Below, in pieces: positions 18,301-26,066 of a stretch of 64,000 nt of DNA. A program made the translations under genes and the position numbers. The notes beneath the pieces were generated by a model. It searched no databases. It was given only the letters and a program-made list of their open reading frames with translations, and had not been told where the DNA came from. Source of the stretch: JANSWY01 sp965243755 (GTDB lineage Bacteria; Bacteroidota; Bacteroidia; Cytophagales; Cyclobacteriaceae); NCBI GenBank assembly GCA_965243755.1, contig CBDEVW010000003.1:186001-250000 (forward strand), written 5' to 3'. Each line of letters starts with the position of its first letter. The first letter of the stretch is position 1.

Positions 18301-18685
18301 AATCGAGCTCCAGGGCTTTCTCATACTGGGCCAGCGCATTTTCCATCGCATAGTTGAATTGTAATGCCCTGCCAAACGCAAGTAAGTTCTTAACATTTTG
18401 GGAATCCAGCTGATACAAATGGGTGGCATGCTGAAGCGCTTTTTCGTAATGAGGTCGTGCATCGCCATTGTTGAGCCCTTTTTGCCATCCTAACTCAATT
18501 TCACAACTGACCAATCCAAGATAAGCTTCCTGTTCCGCTCCTTTCTTGATCAATTTCTTATACAGGGAAATGGCTTCTTCATATTTCGCATTGGCAAAAG
18601 CATCGTAAGCCTGCTCTTCCAGGGATTGTGCGGATAAATATGCGGTGATCAATAAAGTCAATATGGTTGCCAGTCCCTGTTTCAT
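15392..18685 (-). CDS. TPR-repeat protein with C-terminal CHAT (caspase-like) protease domain
   Basis: A 1097-residue exported protein. After a signal peptide (1-19), residues about 20-560 are tetratricopeptide repeats (for example AIYANLAVIYEEWGDYAQS), then a helical linker, then the CHAT domain from about 750 to the end. The caspase-type dyad is visible: histidine in LHLATHGFF near residue 949 and cysteine in VVLSACETGLGE near residue 1010. GAESVVMSYWKVND follows, as is typical. CHAT proteases are often activated by partner proteins through their TPRs; the partner and target are unknown. A periplasmic or surface location is suggested by the signal peptide. Neighbours are an M61-type peptidase downstream and a lipoprotein upstream on the same strand. 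Confidence 0.9.
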   Translation of the reverse strand: MKQGLATILTLLITAYLSAQSLEEQAYDAFANAKYEEAISLYKKLIKKGAEQEAYLGLVSCEIELGWQKGLNNGDARPHYEKALQHATHLYQLDSQNVKNLLAFGRALQFNYAMENALAQYEKALELDSRHGYTYYHLWTMQPADPNLRLNHEYVEKALGLNPNIYELHMELGDYYKNINNLEKALEAYNRSIEILPTYKALFSAGNLYLFSNDLTKARDYLTRCLELFPEFGWGMAALAGVELSEGQTEKAAQLLQKALQQNPATQQYVNYYRQQFPELNKYDLSATAPMVDQWQGYPDGYREAVSFAEQGYLWEAIRKFEEAYENYSKQEYVESQYLQSMQSWLLHCYREFGLYKEAAECGKRALQLAIENNLTTDQAAIYANLAVIYEEWGDYAQSISMHRESIRLLEKYGQTQNLFAAYANIGIAYRESGNMDSAVYFHEKALQEAESLGEREKVTSWKEVAISYAEQGNLALAEKFILGALEQADQLNNEAADFDVNLAASRVYAKSGKYELANDYWLKISEQFFERYWLHQPQITPAISNAIHIQMNLGHYEFVANNYSILDTNLKFQINNYFPALSDAGKNRFYNTLKKYYEIFNTYVFFHGGMKEGDIQQLHQNQLLAKGILFNTSSKLRRTIASANDPQLKQLFEEWRRSRSLLSKSLTNNAIPDADLMVDSLQKRIDELEVELSLLTNNTIQFEEQYDASNIAAQLEPDEAAVEIIRFRKYDFARESFTDSVYYAALVIKGSEGNKISPVLLTNGNELEGAAIRKYSNSITYDIPDLTSYQAYWGGIQKALGDVNTVYVSPDGVYHKISLNTLLNPETKQYLLEEVNIRMVTSTRDIERKSTRLPQKGDVYIVGYPDFELDQNDAIQKLEKPEFKFDESSFLTVRGDFELTELPGTNEEIQAITAQIAKTKLTTKVYKEGDALEDNVKAMVNPTILHLATHGFFNPSDHKINPLFNSGLYLAGAASKKRPTDLTLDDGILTAYEVMNMYLDDTYLVVLSACETGLGEVENGEGVFGLQRAFLIAGAESVVMSYWKVNDQTTMLLMKAFYEELIETRDKHLAFLKAQQKVKAQYPSPKYWGAFSIVGK

Positions 18686-18865
18686 TCGTGTTTCCTGATT
18701 TTAGTGAGTAAAGTAAAGTAATCTGAGGTTAAAAAAGGAGGTGTTCGGTGGTGGTTTTAATGCAGGCATTAATCTGTTGCATCCAATGCCAGTAATTAAG
18801 CAGTTAATGAGGAACAATCAACTAGACAATCATATAAGGGAATGTATATGGTATAAATCTCCCTG

Positions 18866-19522
18866 TCACTGACACAACTCCAGTCCAAATCGCTTCCTGA
18901 AATGGTTCAAAGTGCGGTTGTCTTTTGCTAAAATTCCACCGCATCGGGACAGCGCGGATTTAACCTCAATACTAGCGCCTTCAGACAACCTGTTAATATC
19001 AGTAACAGAGTTGGCTATTAGGTTTTGTGTCGAATAAGATCTGAACCGCTTTTGATGACGGTAGTCTGTGGCATCAATAATCAGTTTTGCGTTTTCACGG
19101 CTGAGTTGTGGGTCATTGAGCATAATTTTAATCAAGTTGCCCAGTCTGTATTGATCATTTTCAGCCTTATGCTTATCCCATCGCAAAAACAATTCGAAAA
19201 GCAGGTTACTCTCCTCAAAAGCACTTGACGACAATAGTCCAATCACCTCGTTCATCAAAGAATCGCTCGAAACCTGTTCAAACAACTGCAGTACCTGGCC
19301 TTCCTGTACATTATACAAATTATCCTCTTTCAATACCTGAGCAACAATTCCTGAATAGTCCCCGGCAGTTTCAAGCACCTGAAAATCAATCTCCAATGGT
19401 TTCCCAGCATCGCTTTCACTGGTACCTGGCGAACACGAGAACATGCCCACTACCATGTAAATAATCAGTGTACTTCTCCAGCTAAATCGGATCAAACTAA
19501 TGTTGCAATTGACTTTTTTCAT
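18866..19522 (-). CDS. Predicted lipoprotein, unknown function
   Basis: A 218-residue protein whose N-terminus has a basic stretch, a hydrophobic core and the lipobox-like VVGMFSC, giving a lipid-modified cysteine near residue 30. The mature part is mostly helical (for example QVLQLFEQVSSDSLMNEVIGLL and NLLFELFLRWDKHK), which suggests a HEAT-like or all-alpha fold, but no family was recognised. Its start overlaps the 3' end of the PLP-enzyme gene by 26 nt; a later ATG at 19456 would shorten the signal too much. It is followed after 180 nt by the CHAT gene. Confidence 0.6.
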   Translation of the reverse strand: MKKVNCNISLIRFSWRSTLIIYMVVGMFSCSPGTSESDAGKPLEIDFQVLETAGDYSGIVAQVLKEDNLYNVQEGQVLQLFEQVSSDSLMNEVIGLLSSSAFEESNLLFELFLRWDKHKAENDQYRLGNLIKIMLNDPQLSRENAKLIIDATDYRHQKRFRSYSTQNLIANSVTDINRLSEGASIEVKSALSRCGGILAKDNRTLNHFRKRFGLELCQ

Positions 19523-21380
19523 GACTATTTAAATCAAGGCTATCAACAAACTCCAAAAACACCTCTTTGTGACGTTGAAGGTCAAGACTTGGTGACACGG
19601 AAACCCGAGCTATGTAATCCTTATCCGACTCTTTCGTAGTCCCCTGCGTAGAGGTTGCAGGGATCGTCCAGTAACATCCCTTCAGTTGGCCGTAGCTCAC
19701 ACAATACTTGCTGTCATTGGGAATCTTACTGATCATTAAATTGATTAATCGCTCATTCAATTCCCGCTTATATGCTTCTCTCTCTGCTTCGGTCTGGCCT
19801 TTTGTAGGTAGATCCAATGAAAACACAGAGGGGGTAAACCCTTCCCTGGCCAGCGCTTCTGACACAAAGTTAATTTTCGCTTCAGGCAATGTTTCCCTTA
19901 TAAAATTGACAAAATCGCGGGTGTTCTGATAAGCATCTGTAATGCGTTGATTCATAGAGGGCATTTGCTCGGCCAGAACCTTCACCTGCAGGTCAGTTGC
20001 CTGATTGTCGCATAATAACAGGTGCTGTTCGATTTTGTCGAGCAGGTCTTCCGCTGCTTTGTTGGCCACACAATAGCCAGCCGTACACTTCCCACCACTG
20101 GGAAACTTGGATCCACTGACATAAGCGATCGCTCGTATTGAAGAGAAATAGCTGTTTTCTGGCAGAAACTGTACATTAGGGCAAAAAGTCTGGTCAAGAA
20201 TAAACACGGGATCCACTGCGAGATCACCGGAAGGTGTTGTTCTTTGCTTGCTCAATACTTCTTTCAGTTTTTCAAGATCGGGTACCTCTACCCTTGGGTT
20301 CGTCGGGATCTCAGCGATGATGTATGGTACAGCATTTTCTTGTGCTACCTTATCCAACACCTGGTCGGTGCTCTGTACCATATTATTATCACGGTCTACC
20401 GGAAGGTCCAGCACTTCAACCTGATCCAGGCAAGCCGCCACACGCCTGGCCTGGTCGTTGGTACCGCCGTAGCAGTTGGGTGGAACAATAAACCTGATGC
20501 CCTTACCGGGATGCTTTTCAATGGCATCATGCACCAGCCCCATCATGATCGCGTATTGAACGGAAAGACCGCTGGACCCGATCAGCGCCTTTTTTGTGGT
20601 TCCGGTGATGTTTTTAATCGTTTCCTCGACCACTGCTTTGTTTGAGGGTACGTCAATAGCTTCCTCATCAGTATTTTTGTGCCCGGTAATTTTTTGCAAC
20701 AGCGTCAAACAATTGGCAGGTGTCATGGCGATGGTCTCACGTCTCCTCACGTGCTGGATTTCGGAAATATAGGATAGATTTTTTTCTCCGTTTACAGTTA
20801 ATATGCTTCCCAAATCACCATGGTCACTCAGGATAAAATCAATGGATCCGTTGAGGTTTAAGTCTCCTGTTTCATTATTGTTAGCAACCAATAATGCAGT
20901 GTCTTCATTACCAGAAATATCCTGCGGTCCGGAGATTTTCTTTAATTCAAATTGGTAGCCATAAACACGCCTGACTGTCTCAGCATCAAATGAAGCCGGT
21001 AATTCATCGGTGTAGTAGATTTGGGTATTCTTATTCAGGAACAGGTTCTTTCTCAAAACCGCCAGAATTGGTATGGTCCGTGAAGAAAAACTGATCACCT
21101 GTGTGGGTTGGATTGAGTTTAGTTTTGCCAATGCCCATTCCAACACAGTAGATAGTGGATGACCAAGCCTGATATAATCATAAGCCGTAGGAAGCTCATT
21201 TAAGGCTGTACTATCTGTGTTATTGGAGGCATAAAGTTTCTCAAACTCTTCCAGAAACTCGGTTTTAGCAAGGGACTCATTGTAAATGTCCAGTCGGTGG
21301 GTAGTAAGGTTGATCCAGTCCTGGGGCAAATTCTTTAAAACGTTATCTATATACTTCAGCAAATTTTCGTCTCTCATCAT
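19497..21380 (-). CDS. PLP-dependent enzyme of Cys/Met-metabolism type with long N-terminal extension
   Basis: A 627-residue cytosolic protein. Residues about 235-610 have the fold-type I signature of the cystathionine synthase/lyase group: ALIGSSGLSVQYAIMMGLV (phosphate-binding region), YIIAEIPTNPRVEVPDL, VFILDQTFCPNV with the PLP-nitrogen aspartate, and SGSKFPSGGKCTAGYCV with the Schiff-base lysine near residue 425. The first ~230 residues are an additional domain not found in the standard 380-400-residue enzymes; it contains SFSSRTIPILAVL and ILSDHGDLGSI, loosely like a second, degenerate PLP-fold half. The reaction cannot be assigned. Downstream is the lipoprotein gene with a 26-nt overlap. 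Confidence 0.75.
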   Translation of the reverse strand: MMRDENLLKYIDNVLKNLPQDWINLTTHRLDIYNESLAKTEFLEEFEKLYASNNTDSTALNELPTAYDYIRLGHPLSTVLEWALAKLNSIQPTQVISFSSRTIPILAVLRKNLFLNKNTQIYYTDELPASFDAETVRRVYGYQFELKKISGPQDISGNEDTALLVANNNETGDLNLNGSIDFILSDHGDLGSILTVNGEKNLSYISEIQHVRRRETIAMTPANCLTLLQKITGHKNTDEEAIDVPSNKAVVEETIKNITGTTKKALIGSSGLSVQYAIMMGLVHDAIEKHPGKGIRFIVPPNCYGGTNDQARRVAACLDQVEVLDLPVDRDNNMVQSTDQVLDKVAQENAVPYIIAEIPTNPRVEVPDLEKLKEVLSKQRTTPSGDLAVDPVFILDQTFCPNVQFLPENSYFSSIRAIAYVSGSKFPSGGKCTAGYCVANKAAEDLLDKIEQHLLLCDNQATDLQVKVLAEQMPSMNQRITDAYQNTRDFVNFIRETLPEAKINFVSEALAREGFTPSVFSLDLPTKGQTEAEREAYKRELNERLINLMISKIPNDSKYCVSYGQLKGCYWTIPATSTQGTTKESDKDYIARVSVSPSLDLQRHKEVFLEFVDSLDLNSHEKSQLQH

Positions 21381-21644
21381 CTCGTTTTAAACGGAGTAAC
21401 TGCCTCTAAATTCAAGAACGCAAGCTCCTTTTTTGGGTTATTCTGATCCCTTTTAACAGACCTCCTGTCAAGGGAATTTTTATGGTGCTAAGATAATGAG
21501 GTCATACCAATTTAAGGAAAAAACCAATTGATCTTTCTATATCGGACTGCTGAAATGTCGTTTACAAAAGATACCGGCGTTTCTTGTTCACATCATGTAT
21601 AAATTTAGAGGCATCCTGATAAATCCCCCGCCTACTTAATTCTT

Positions 21645-22124
21645 CTAAAAAGACACCCCCGCACCAGCATAGACACCCACAGAACCCACTCCTAACCTAC
21701 CAATAAGCCCTCCACCTGGTTTTTGAAATCGATACCCCAGGTTGAGCAGAGGTACAGCATGAACACCCCTGGCATCCTGTGGTTCATAAGTGTTGACTAC
21801 ATGAATCCCCAGGTCGTACTCAATGTGATGACTTCTTTTCCCAAGTAAATGACCAAACCCAAAAGAAAAAACATTCATATACTCTCCAAAGCTGAAACCC
21901 CTTGCGAATCCAGTTTTCGCCATAACCCTACTTTTCGGAAGGTCCCGGATATTGCGATCATACATCACCGCTACTCCTCCTATAAAAATTGCATTAGCCA
22001 CATTGACTGATACCGCATTGTAAGCGAGTGAGTCCAGTTGATCTATTTTCTTTTGAGCATGAAGTTCAACTGATTCGGCAATTGCAACAATCAACACTAT
22101 TGTCAATAACATACAAGACTTCAT
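21645..22124 (-). CDS. Small outer-membrane-type protein, tandem paralogue 3
   Basis: A 159-residue exported protein with a signal peptide ending near LHAQ (residue 24). The mature chain alternates short hydrophobic strands with glycines (NAIFIGGVAVMYDRNI; VFSFGFGHLLGK; LLNLGYRFQKPGGGLIGRLG) and ends in a phenylalanine (GAGVSF), as outer-membrane beta-barrel proteins do. It is clearly related to the next two upstream genes, sharing NVANA, a YDRN/YDYK segment, HHxEYDLGI and GYRxQxPxGG. Function unknown. It lies 28 nt downstream of paralogue 2 and is probably in one transcript with it. Confidence 0.65.
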   Translation of the reverse strand: MKSCMLLTIVLIVAIAESVELHAQKKIDQLDSLAYNAVSVNVANAIFIGGVAVMYDRNIRDLPKSRVMAKTGFARGFSFGEYMNVFSFGFGHLLGKRSHHIEYDLGIHVVNTYEPQDARGVHAVPLLNLGYRFQKPGGGLIGRLGVGSVGVYAGAGVSF

Positions 22125-22152
22125 TCTATTCGTATTAAAAATCCATCACCTA

Positions 22153-22635
22153 CTAAAAAGATATGCCTAATCCGAGATAAGCCCCAGTTTTACCAATACC
22201 TATCCTTCCCATCAAACCACCCTGAGGGCGTTGGTATCGGTATCCGATATTGATCATTAGTGCTGTATCAACCGAACTGTAATACTCGGAATTATAAGCT
22301 GGATCCTCCAGGTCCTGCATCACATTGATCCCCAAATCATATTCGAAATGGTGTTTTCCGGTACCTAACACATGTCCTAGCCCAATACCGTATAACATTA
22401 TTGCTTCATCGTAATCATACCCCTTGCCTACTACGCTCTTGATTAAAACCTGACTTTTAGGAAGTATGAAAAGGTTGCGGTCATAGTTTAAACTGAAGCT
22501 TCCTATGACTACCGCATTTGCGACATTGAACGAAATAGTATTTAGTGCCAGTGAATCAACTCGCTTCGAGTCGGACTGAGCCATCATGCATTCTGAAAGA
22601 ACCATGACACCAAGTAAAAAGCTGAAGGATTTCAT
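22153..22635 (-). CDS. Small outer-membrane-type protein, tandem paralogue 2
   Basis: A 160-residue exported protein with a signal peptide ending near MMAQ. It has the same pattern as its two neighbours: SFNVANAVVIGSFSLNYDRN, IMLYGIGLGHVLGTGKHHFE, INIGYRYQRPQGGLMGRIG and a final F (LGLGISF). A small beta-barrel or barrel-like surface protein is the best guess. No catalytic motif is visible. Confidence 0.65.
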   Translation of the reverse strand: MKSFSFLLGVMVLSECMMAQSDSKRVDSLALNTISFNVANAVVIGSFSLNYDRNLFILPKSQVLIKSVVGKGYDYDEAIMLYGIGLGHVLGTGKHHFEYDLGINVMQDLEDPAYNSEYYSSVDTALMINIGYRYQRPQGGLMGRIGIGKTGAYLGLGISF

Positions 22636-22764
22636 TTCTTTTCATTTATCAATCACCCTGAGCTAATGGAGTGCCAATTAAACGTAAATATGTTGGCTTA
22701 AGTCAATATTTATTTGCCGTATTATCAAACAGAAAGCTAATTTTATGGCGTATTATGATATAGT

Positions 22765-22798
22765 AAAAAGCCCTGTCATAACATTGTTCTAACAGGGC
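22765..22798 (-). terminator. Rho-independent terminator after paralogue 1
   Basis: GCCCTGT (22770-22776) and ACAGGGC (22792-22798) form a 7-bp GC-rich stem. On the minus strand it is followed directly by TTTTT (22769-22765). It ends the transcript of the gene at 22833-23321 and separates it from the other two paralogues. Confidence 0.7.
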
Positions 22799-22832
22799 GC
22801 TTATCATCACAGTAACTAACTATTTGGCTGCA

Positions 22833-23321
22833 TCAGAATGCAACTCCGGCTCCCAGGTATATTCCGGTGGAACCGACTCCAATTCTAGCCATGAAACCGC
22901 CTTCTGGTTTCTGATACCGATAGCCTGCATTGATCATTGGGACTGTGTAAATACTCAGATCTACATATTCTGGTGGATTGGGGTCAGGGTAGTCTTGTTT
23001 TATGAAATTGATACCCAGATCATATTCCAGGTGGTGATTGTCATTAAACAAAACCTGTCCGACCCCCAGCGAAAACACATTAAGATCATCTCCAAAATCA
23101 TATGCTCTGGCAAAAGCAGCTTTTGCGATGATCGTACTTTTCTTAAGTTCTATCAATTTGTAATCGTACATTACAGCCACTCCACCAAAAAATACTGCTG
23201 TAGCTACATTGAGAGAGATGCTGTGATGGGTAACACTATCATTGTATTTTGATTCCGATGATTGAGCAAGTATTCCAAAAGGAAGCCAAAAAACCAGCAT
23301 AAATGTCTTCACAAGTTTCAT
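22833..23321 (-). CDS. Small outer-membrane-type protein, tandem paralogue 1
   Basis: A 162-residue exported protein with a signal peptide ending near ILAQ. It shares with paralogues 2 and 3 SLNVATAVFFGGVAVMYDYK, FSLGVGQVLFNDNHHLEYDL and GYRYQKPEGGFMARIGVG, and ends in F (LGAGVAF). It has its own terminator, so it is probably a separate transcription unit. Divergent from the gene at 23454. Confidence 0.65.
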   Translation of the reverse strand: MKLVKTFMLVFWLPFGILAQSSESKYNDSVTHHSISLNVATAVFFGGVAVMYDYKLIELKKSTIIAKAAFARAYDFGDDLNVFSLGVGQVLFNDNHHLEYDLGINFIKQDYPDPNPPEYVDLSIYTVPMINAGYRYQKPEGGFMARIGVGSTGIYLGAGVAF

Positions 23322-23453
23322 TTCAAATTATTTTAGATTTTGAAAGTCAAGCACTAATCCAATGCCAGAAACTTCTAATAATCTTACCATAAGGCAACAA
23401 ATAACTCTTTCCGATGGTCAAATCTTAGTAAATTATGCTATCATCTCAGGTTT

Positions 23454-24404
23454 ATGAAGTTTTACACTCTTGCAATTCTGGTTTTAACACAAATTACTGT
23501 GTCATTGGCGCAGTATGGATTTGCCGATAGCATATCATTGGCAAACCCATGTAAATACGAAATTGGGAATTTAAGACCCATCAGTCCTTTGTTGAATAAC
23601 CCGTTTTGCTGGCAGGCATATGAACTTGAAGTGGACACTACTTACAAGGCTGAAATATTTAACAAACTCAAAGCCCCGGAAAAATTGGGTGAATACATGT
23701 ATTATGATCCCGAAGATGAAGTATATGACAGCAGTTCACTGATCAGGGTGCAGGCTTCAAACATACATATCATCGATTACAATCAGGATGGCTTACCAGA
23801 TTTTGTATCGTCCTTGTGGGTTCCATGGGGGAAGACATTGTACACCGAGTTCTGGAGGAATAATGGTGAGTCCTGGGAGTTCGATATTCGGATCGAAGGT
23901 CAAATTGCTGAATTGGGTTATGATTCCATCACCAATACCCCCTGGTTCAGGAGCTACCACAAGCTTTGTTGTGGAGACTATACCAATTACCTGTACACCT
24001 TCAAACTATCCGAAAACGAATGGATGATCTCTGAACGCATCGCCCTGGTAGGTCAATTCCCAAGGGACATTGAATCTCTCAAACCACGGGAAACCATTTT
24101 ATTGACTGAAGCTGACACTTTATTTGCTTTCCGGTCATATGGTGGTGTAAGGATCATGAATCACCCCTTGTTCAGGTACCAATTCAAACCTGTAGCCATT
24201 CCTGAAGCTGGTCTCAAGGGAGAGGTGTACTTTCAATATCAACCTGCAAAAGACATTGTAATGAAGTTTGTTTTGCTGCAAAATGGCACTTCTTTTACGA
24301 AATCCGTCTTTGAAAAAGACCACAGAATCCGACATTTCTCAGATACCGTCAAATCTAATATGGTAACTTATTACTGTGGGTGGATATGGGATGCAAAGCG
24401 GTAG
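23454..24404 (+). CDS. Exported protein of unknown function with a calcium-loop-like motif
   Basis: A 316-residue protein with a signal peptide (about 1-19, ending SLAQ). Residues near 104-115 read IDYNQDGLPDFV, the DxNxDGxxD loop seen in FG-GAP/VCBS and EF-hand-type calcium sites, but it occurs only once. The rest is strand-rich with several tryptophans and a CC pair (LCCGDYTNYLY). No enzyme family was recognised. It stands alone between a divergent and a convergent gene. Confidence 0.6.
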   Translation: MKFYTLAILVLTQITVSLAQYGFADSISLANPCKYEIGNLRPISPLLNNPFCWQAYELEVDTTYKAEIFNKLKAPEKLGEYMYYDPEDEVYDSSSLIRVQASNIHIIDYNQDGLPDFVSSLWVPWGKTLYTEFWRNNGESWEFDIRIEGQIAELGYDSITNTPWFRSYHKLCCGDYTNYLYTFKLSENEWMISERIALVGQFPRDIESLKPRETILLTEADTLFAFRSYGGVRIMNHPLFRYQFKPVAIPEAGLKGEVYFQYQPAKDIVMKFVLLQNGTSFTKSVFEKDHRIRHFSDTVKSNMVTYYCGWIWDAKR

Positions 24405-24413
24405 AAAGTAAAA

Positions 24414-24443
24414 CTTCCCGGGGAGAACTGTCAACCCGGGAAG
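24414..24443. terminator. Hairpin after the 23454-24404 gene
   Basis: CTTCCCGGG (24414-24422) and CCCGGGAAG (24435-24443) form a 9-bp perfect stem with a 12-nt loop, starting 9 nt after the stop codon. No T tract follows on the plus strand. Confidence 0.55.
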
Positions 24444-24566
24444 AACCAGCTACATAAATAAGTGTGAGTCAAAACACACCTACGGAACACATTTGTATAA
24501 AGATGCTCCATATAATGTGTAAGAGACGACTCAAATTAGTAACCGTACTCTTTTCTTTAGTGAACG

Positions 24567-26066
24567 TCACCAGATGGGTTTCAATTGATAGAGTTCTCCA
24601 TCTGTAATGGTGCCGTTGATCGTCAACTGACTATATGGCTCATTAGGAAAGACCAGTTCCGTCATCACCAATTCACCATCGTTGATAAATACTTCAACCG
24701 AACTATCATCAAGAAATACTTTTAATCGTCTACATTCCAATGCCTCGGTAGAAGCGGAGTGTGTTGCAGCAAACTCACTGTTGAAAGACGAGTCTCCCGC
24801 TTTTGTTCTATCAACTGTCAATGACGAATCTGATAACGCAATGATCAATTGTTCTCCCAGCTTGTTACTAAAAATCAATTCATGACCAGGGGCATCAAAT
24901 TCAACTTCTATTTCTGCTCTTGGCGTGTACAGCTTATTGGACCCATTGACCAGTGTTATTCTTGTTCCGCGTAATCGCTTGAGCTCATCAATGGGTTTTG
25001 AAGTAAGCAGGTAATCATTATTGACCTTTTTTAACCCCAAAGCCCTGGGAATAGTCATGGCACTTCTCCATTCTTTAGTAGGCACGGCCTGCCCATAAAG
25101 CCAGTTGCTCATCCATCCAACAAACAACCTTCTACCATCATCATCGGGAATGTCAGCATATGTTACTCCTGCATAATTATCAGCACCGTAATCTATCCAT
25201 CGGACTTTTTTGTCAATCGGCTTGAAAGTGGTCCCATCAAAGTCACCTACAAAATATTGTGTAGCAGATCCACCATGTGGTCCACCAGGGTTGATACTTA
25301 CCAAAAGTACCCATTTCGTATTGCCATACTGGTCAGTTAGTGGAAACAAATCAGGACATTCCCAGACTCCTCCATGTGCTCCAATGGTGGCACCAAATTC
25401 TGATAATTTTTCCCATTCCAGTAAATTTTCAGAGCCATAGAAGTTGATATGATCCTTCACTGCCAATGACATGATCCATTTGTTCCATTGATCAGACCAA
25501 AATACTTTGGGATCACGAAAGTCTTTTATGCCGGGATTTCCTAATACCGGATTTTCTGCATACTTCTCCCAGGTCCTGCCCTTATCCAGGGAAAAAGCTA
25601 TACTTTGATATTGGTAATCAATTGCACCAGCCTGCTCGCTGGTCATGTCATGGTGACTAAATATGGCTACCATTGCCGGAGTATCAGCGGTTCCCAGGCC
25701 GGAGGTATTCTCCCAGTCAATCACAGCACTGCCAGAGAATATATGGCCTAACGAATCGGGATACAAGGCAATCGGTAGATTCTCCCATTTCACCAGGTCT
25801 TTACTGACCGCATGACCCCAGTGCATTGGGCCCCACACATTGCTATCAGGATAATGTTGATAAAATAAATGGTACTCACCCTCAAAATACACCATCCCAT
25901 TTGGGTCATTCATCCATTGCGATGGTGGTGAGAAATGGTATTGAGGTCTGTAAGGTTCTTTATATGGAGTGACCTTCTCGATTTCCTCCTGCTCCTTCAC
26001 GGTGGGTTGTTGACACCCTTCAATCAATCCAATCAATAGTATTACGGCTAAAAGTTTATGTTTCAT
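24567..26066 (-). CDS. GH32 fructan hydrolase, predicted lipoprotein
   Basis: A 499-residue beta-fructosidase (levanase, inulinase or invertase type) that releases fructose. The lipobox IGLIEGC puts the lipid cysteine at residue 18, so it is anchored in a membrane outside the cytoplasm. All three GH32 landmarks are present: WMNDPNG with the nucleophile D54, FRDPKVFW with the transition-state Asp near 185, and WECPDLF with the acid/base Glu near 237. A C-terminal beta-sandwich runs from about 360. The start overlaps the stop of the sugar-porter gene by 4 nt, so hydrolase and transporter are translationally coupled, which fits import of the released sugar. Whether inulin, levan or sucrose is the substrate cannot be told. 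Confidence 0.92.
   Translation of the reverse strand: MKHKLLAVILLIGLIEGCQQPTVKEQEEIEKVTPYKEPYRPQYHFSPPSQWMNDPNGMVYFEGEYHLFYQHYPDSNVWGPMHWGHAVSKDLVKWENLPIALYPDSLGHIFSGSAVIDWENTSGLGTADTPAMVAIFSHHDMTSEQAGAIDYQYQSIAFSLDKGRTWEKYAENPVLGNPGIKDFRDPKVFWSDQWNKWIMSLAVKDHINFYGSENLLEWEKLSEFGATIGAHGGVWECPDLFPLTDQYGNTKWVLLVSINPGGPHGGSATQYFVGDFDGTTFKPIDKKVRWIDYGADNYAGVTYADIPDDDGRRLFVGWMSNWLYGQAVPTKEWRSAMTIPRALGLKKVNNDYLLTSKPIDELKRLRGTRITLVNGSNKLYTPRAEIEVEFDAPGHELIFSNKLGEQLIIALSDSSLTVDRTKAGDSSFNSEFAATHSASTEALECRRLKVFLDDSSVEVFINDGELVMTELVFPNEPYSQLTINGTITDGELYQLKPIW

Noticed and set aside
15392..18685. CHAT protein as part of a CRISPR type III-E or defence system
   Set aside because: No CRISPR array, Cas gene or known defence gene is nearby, and the protein has a signal peptide.
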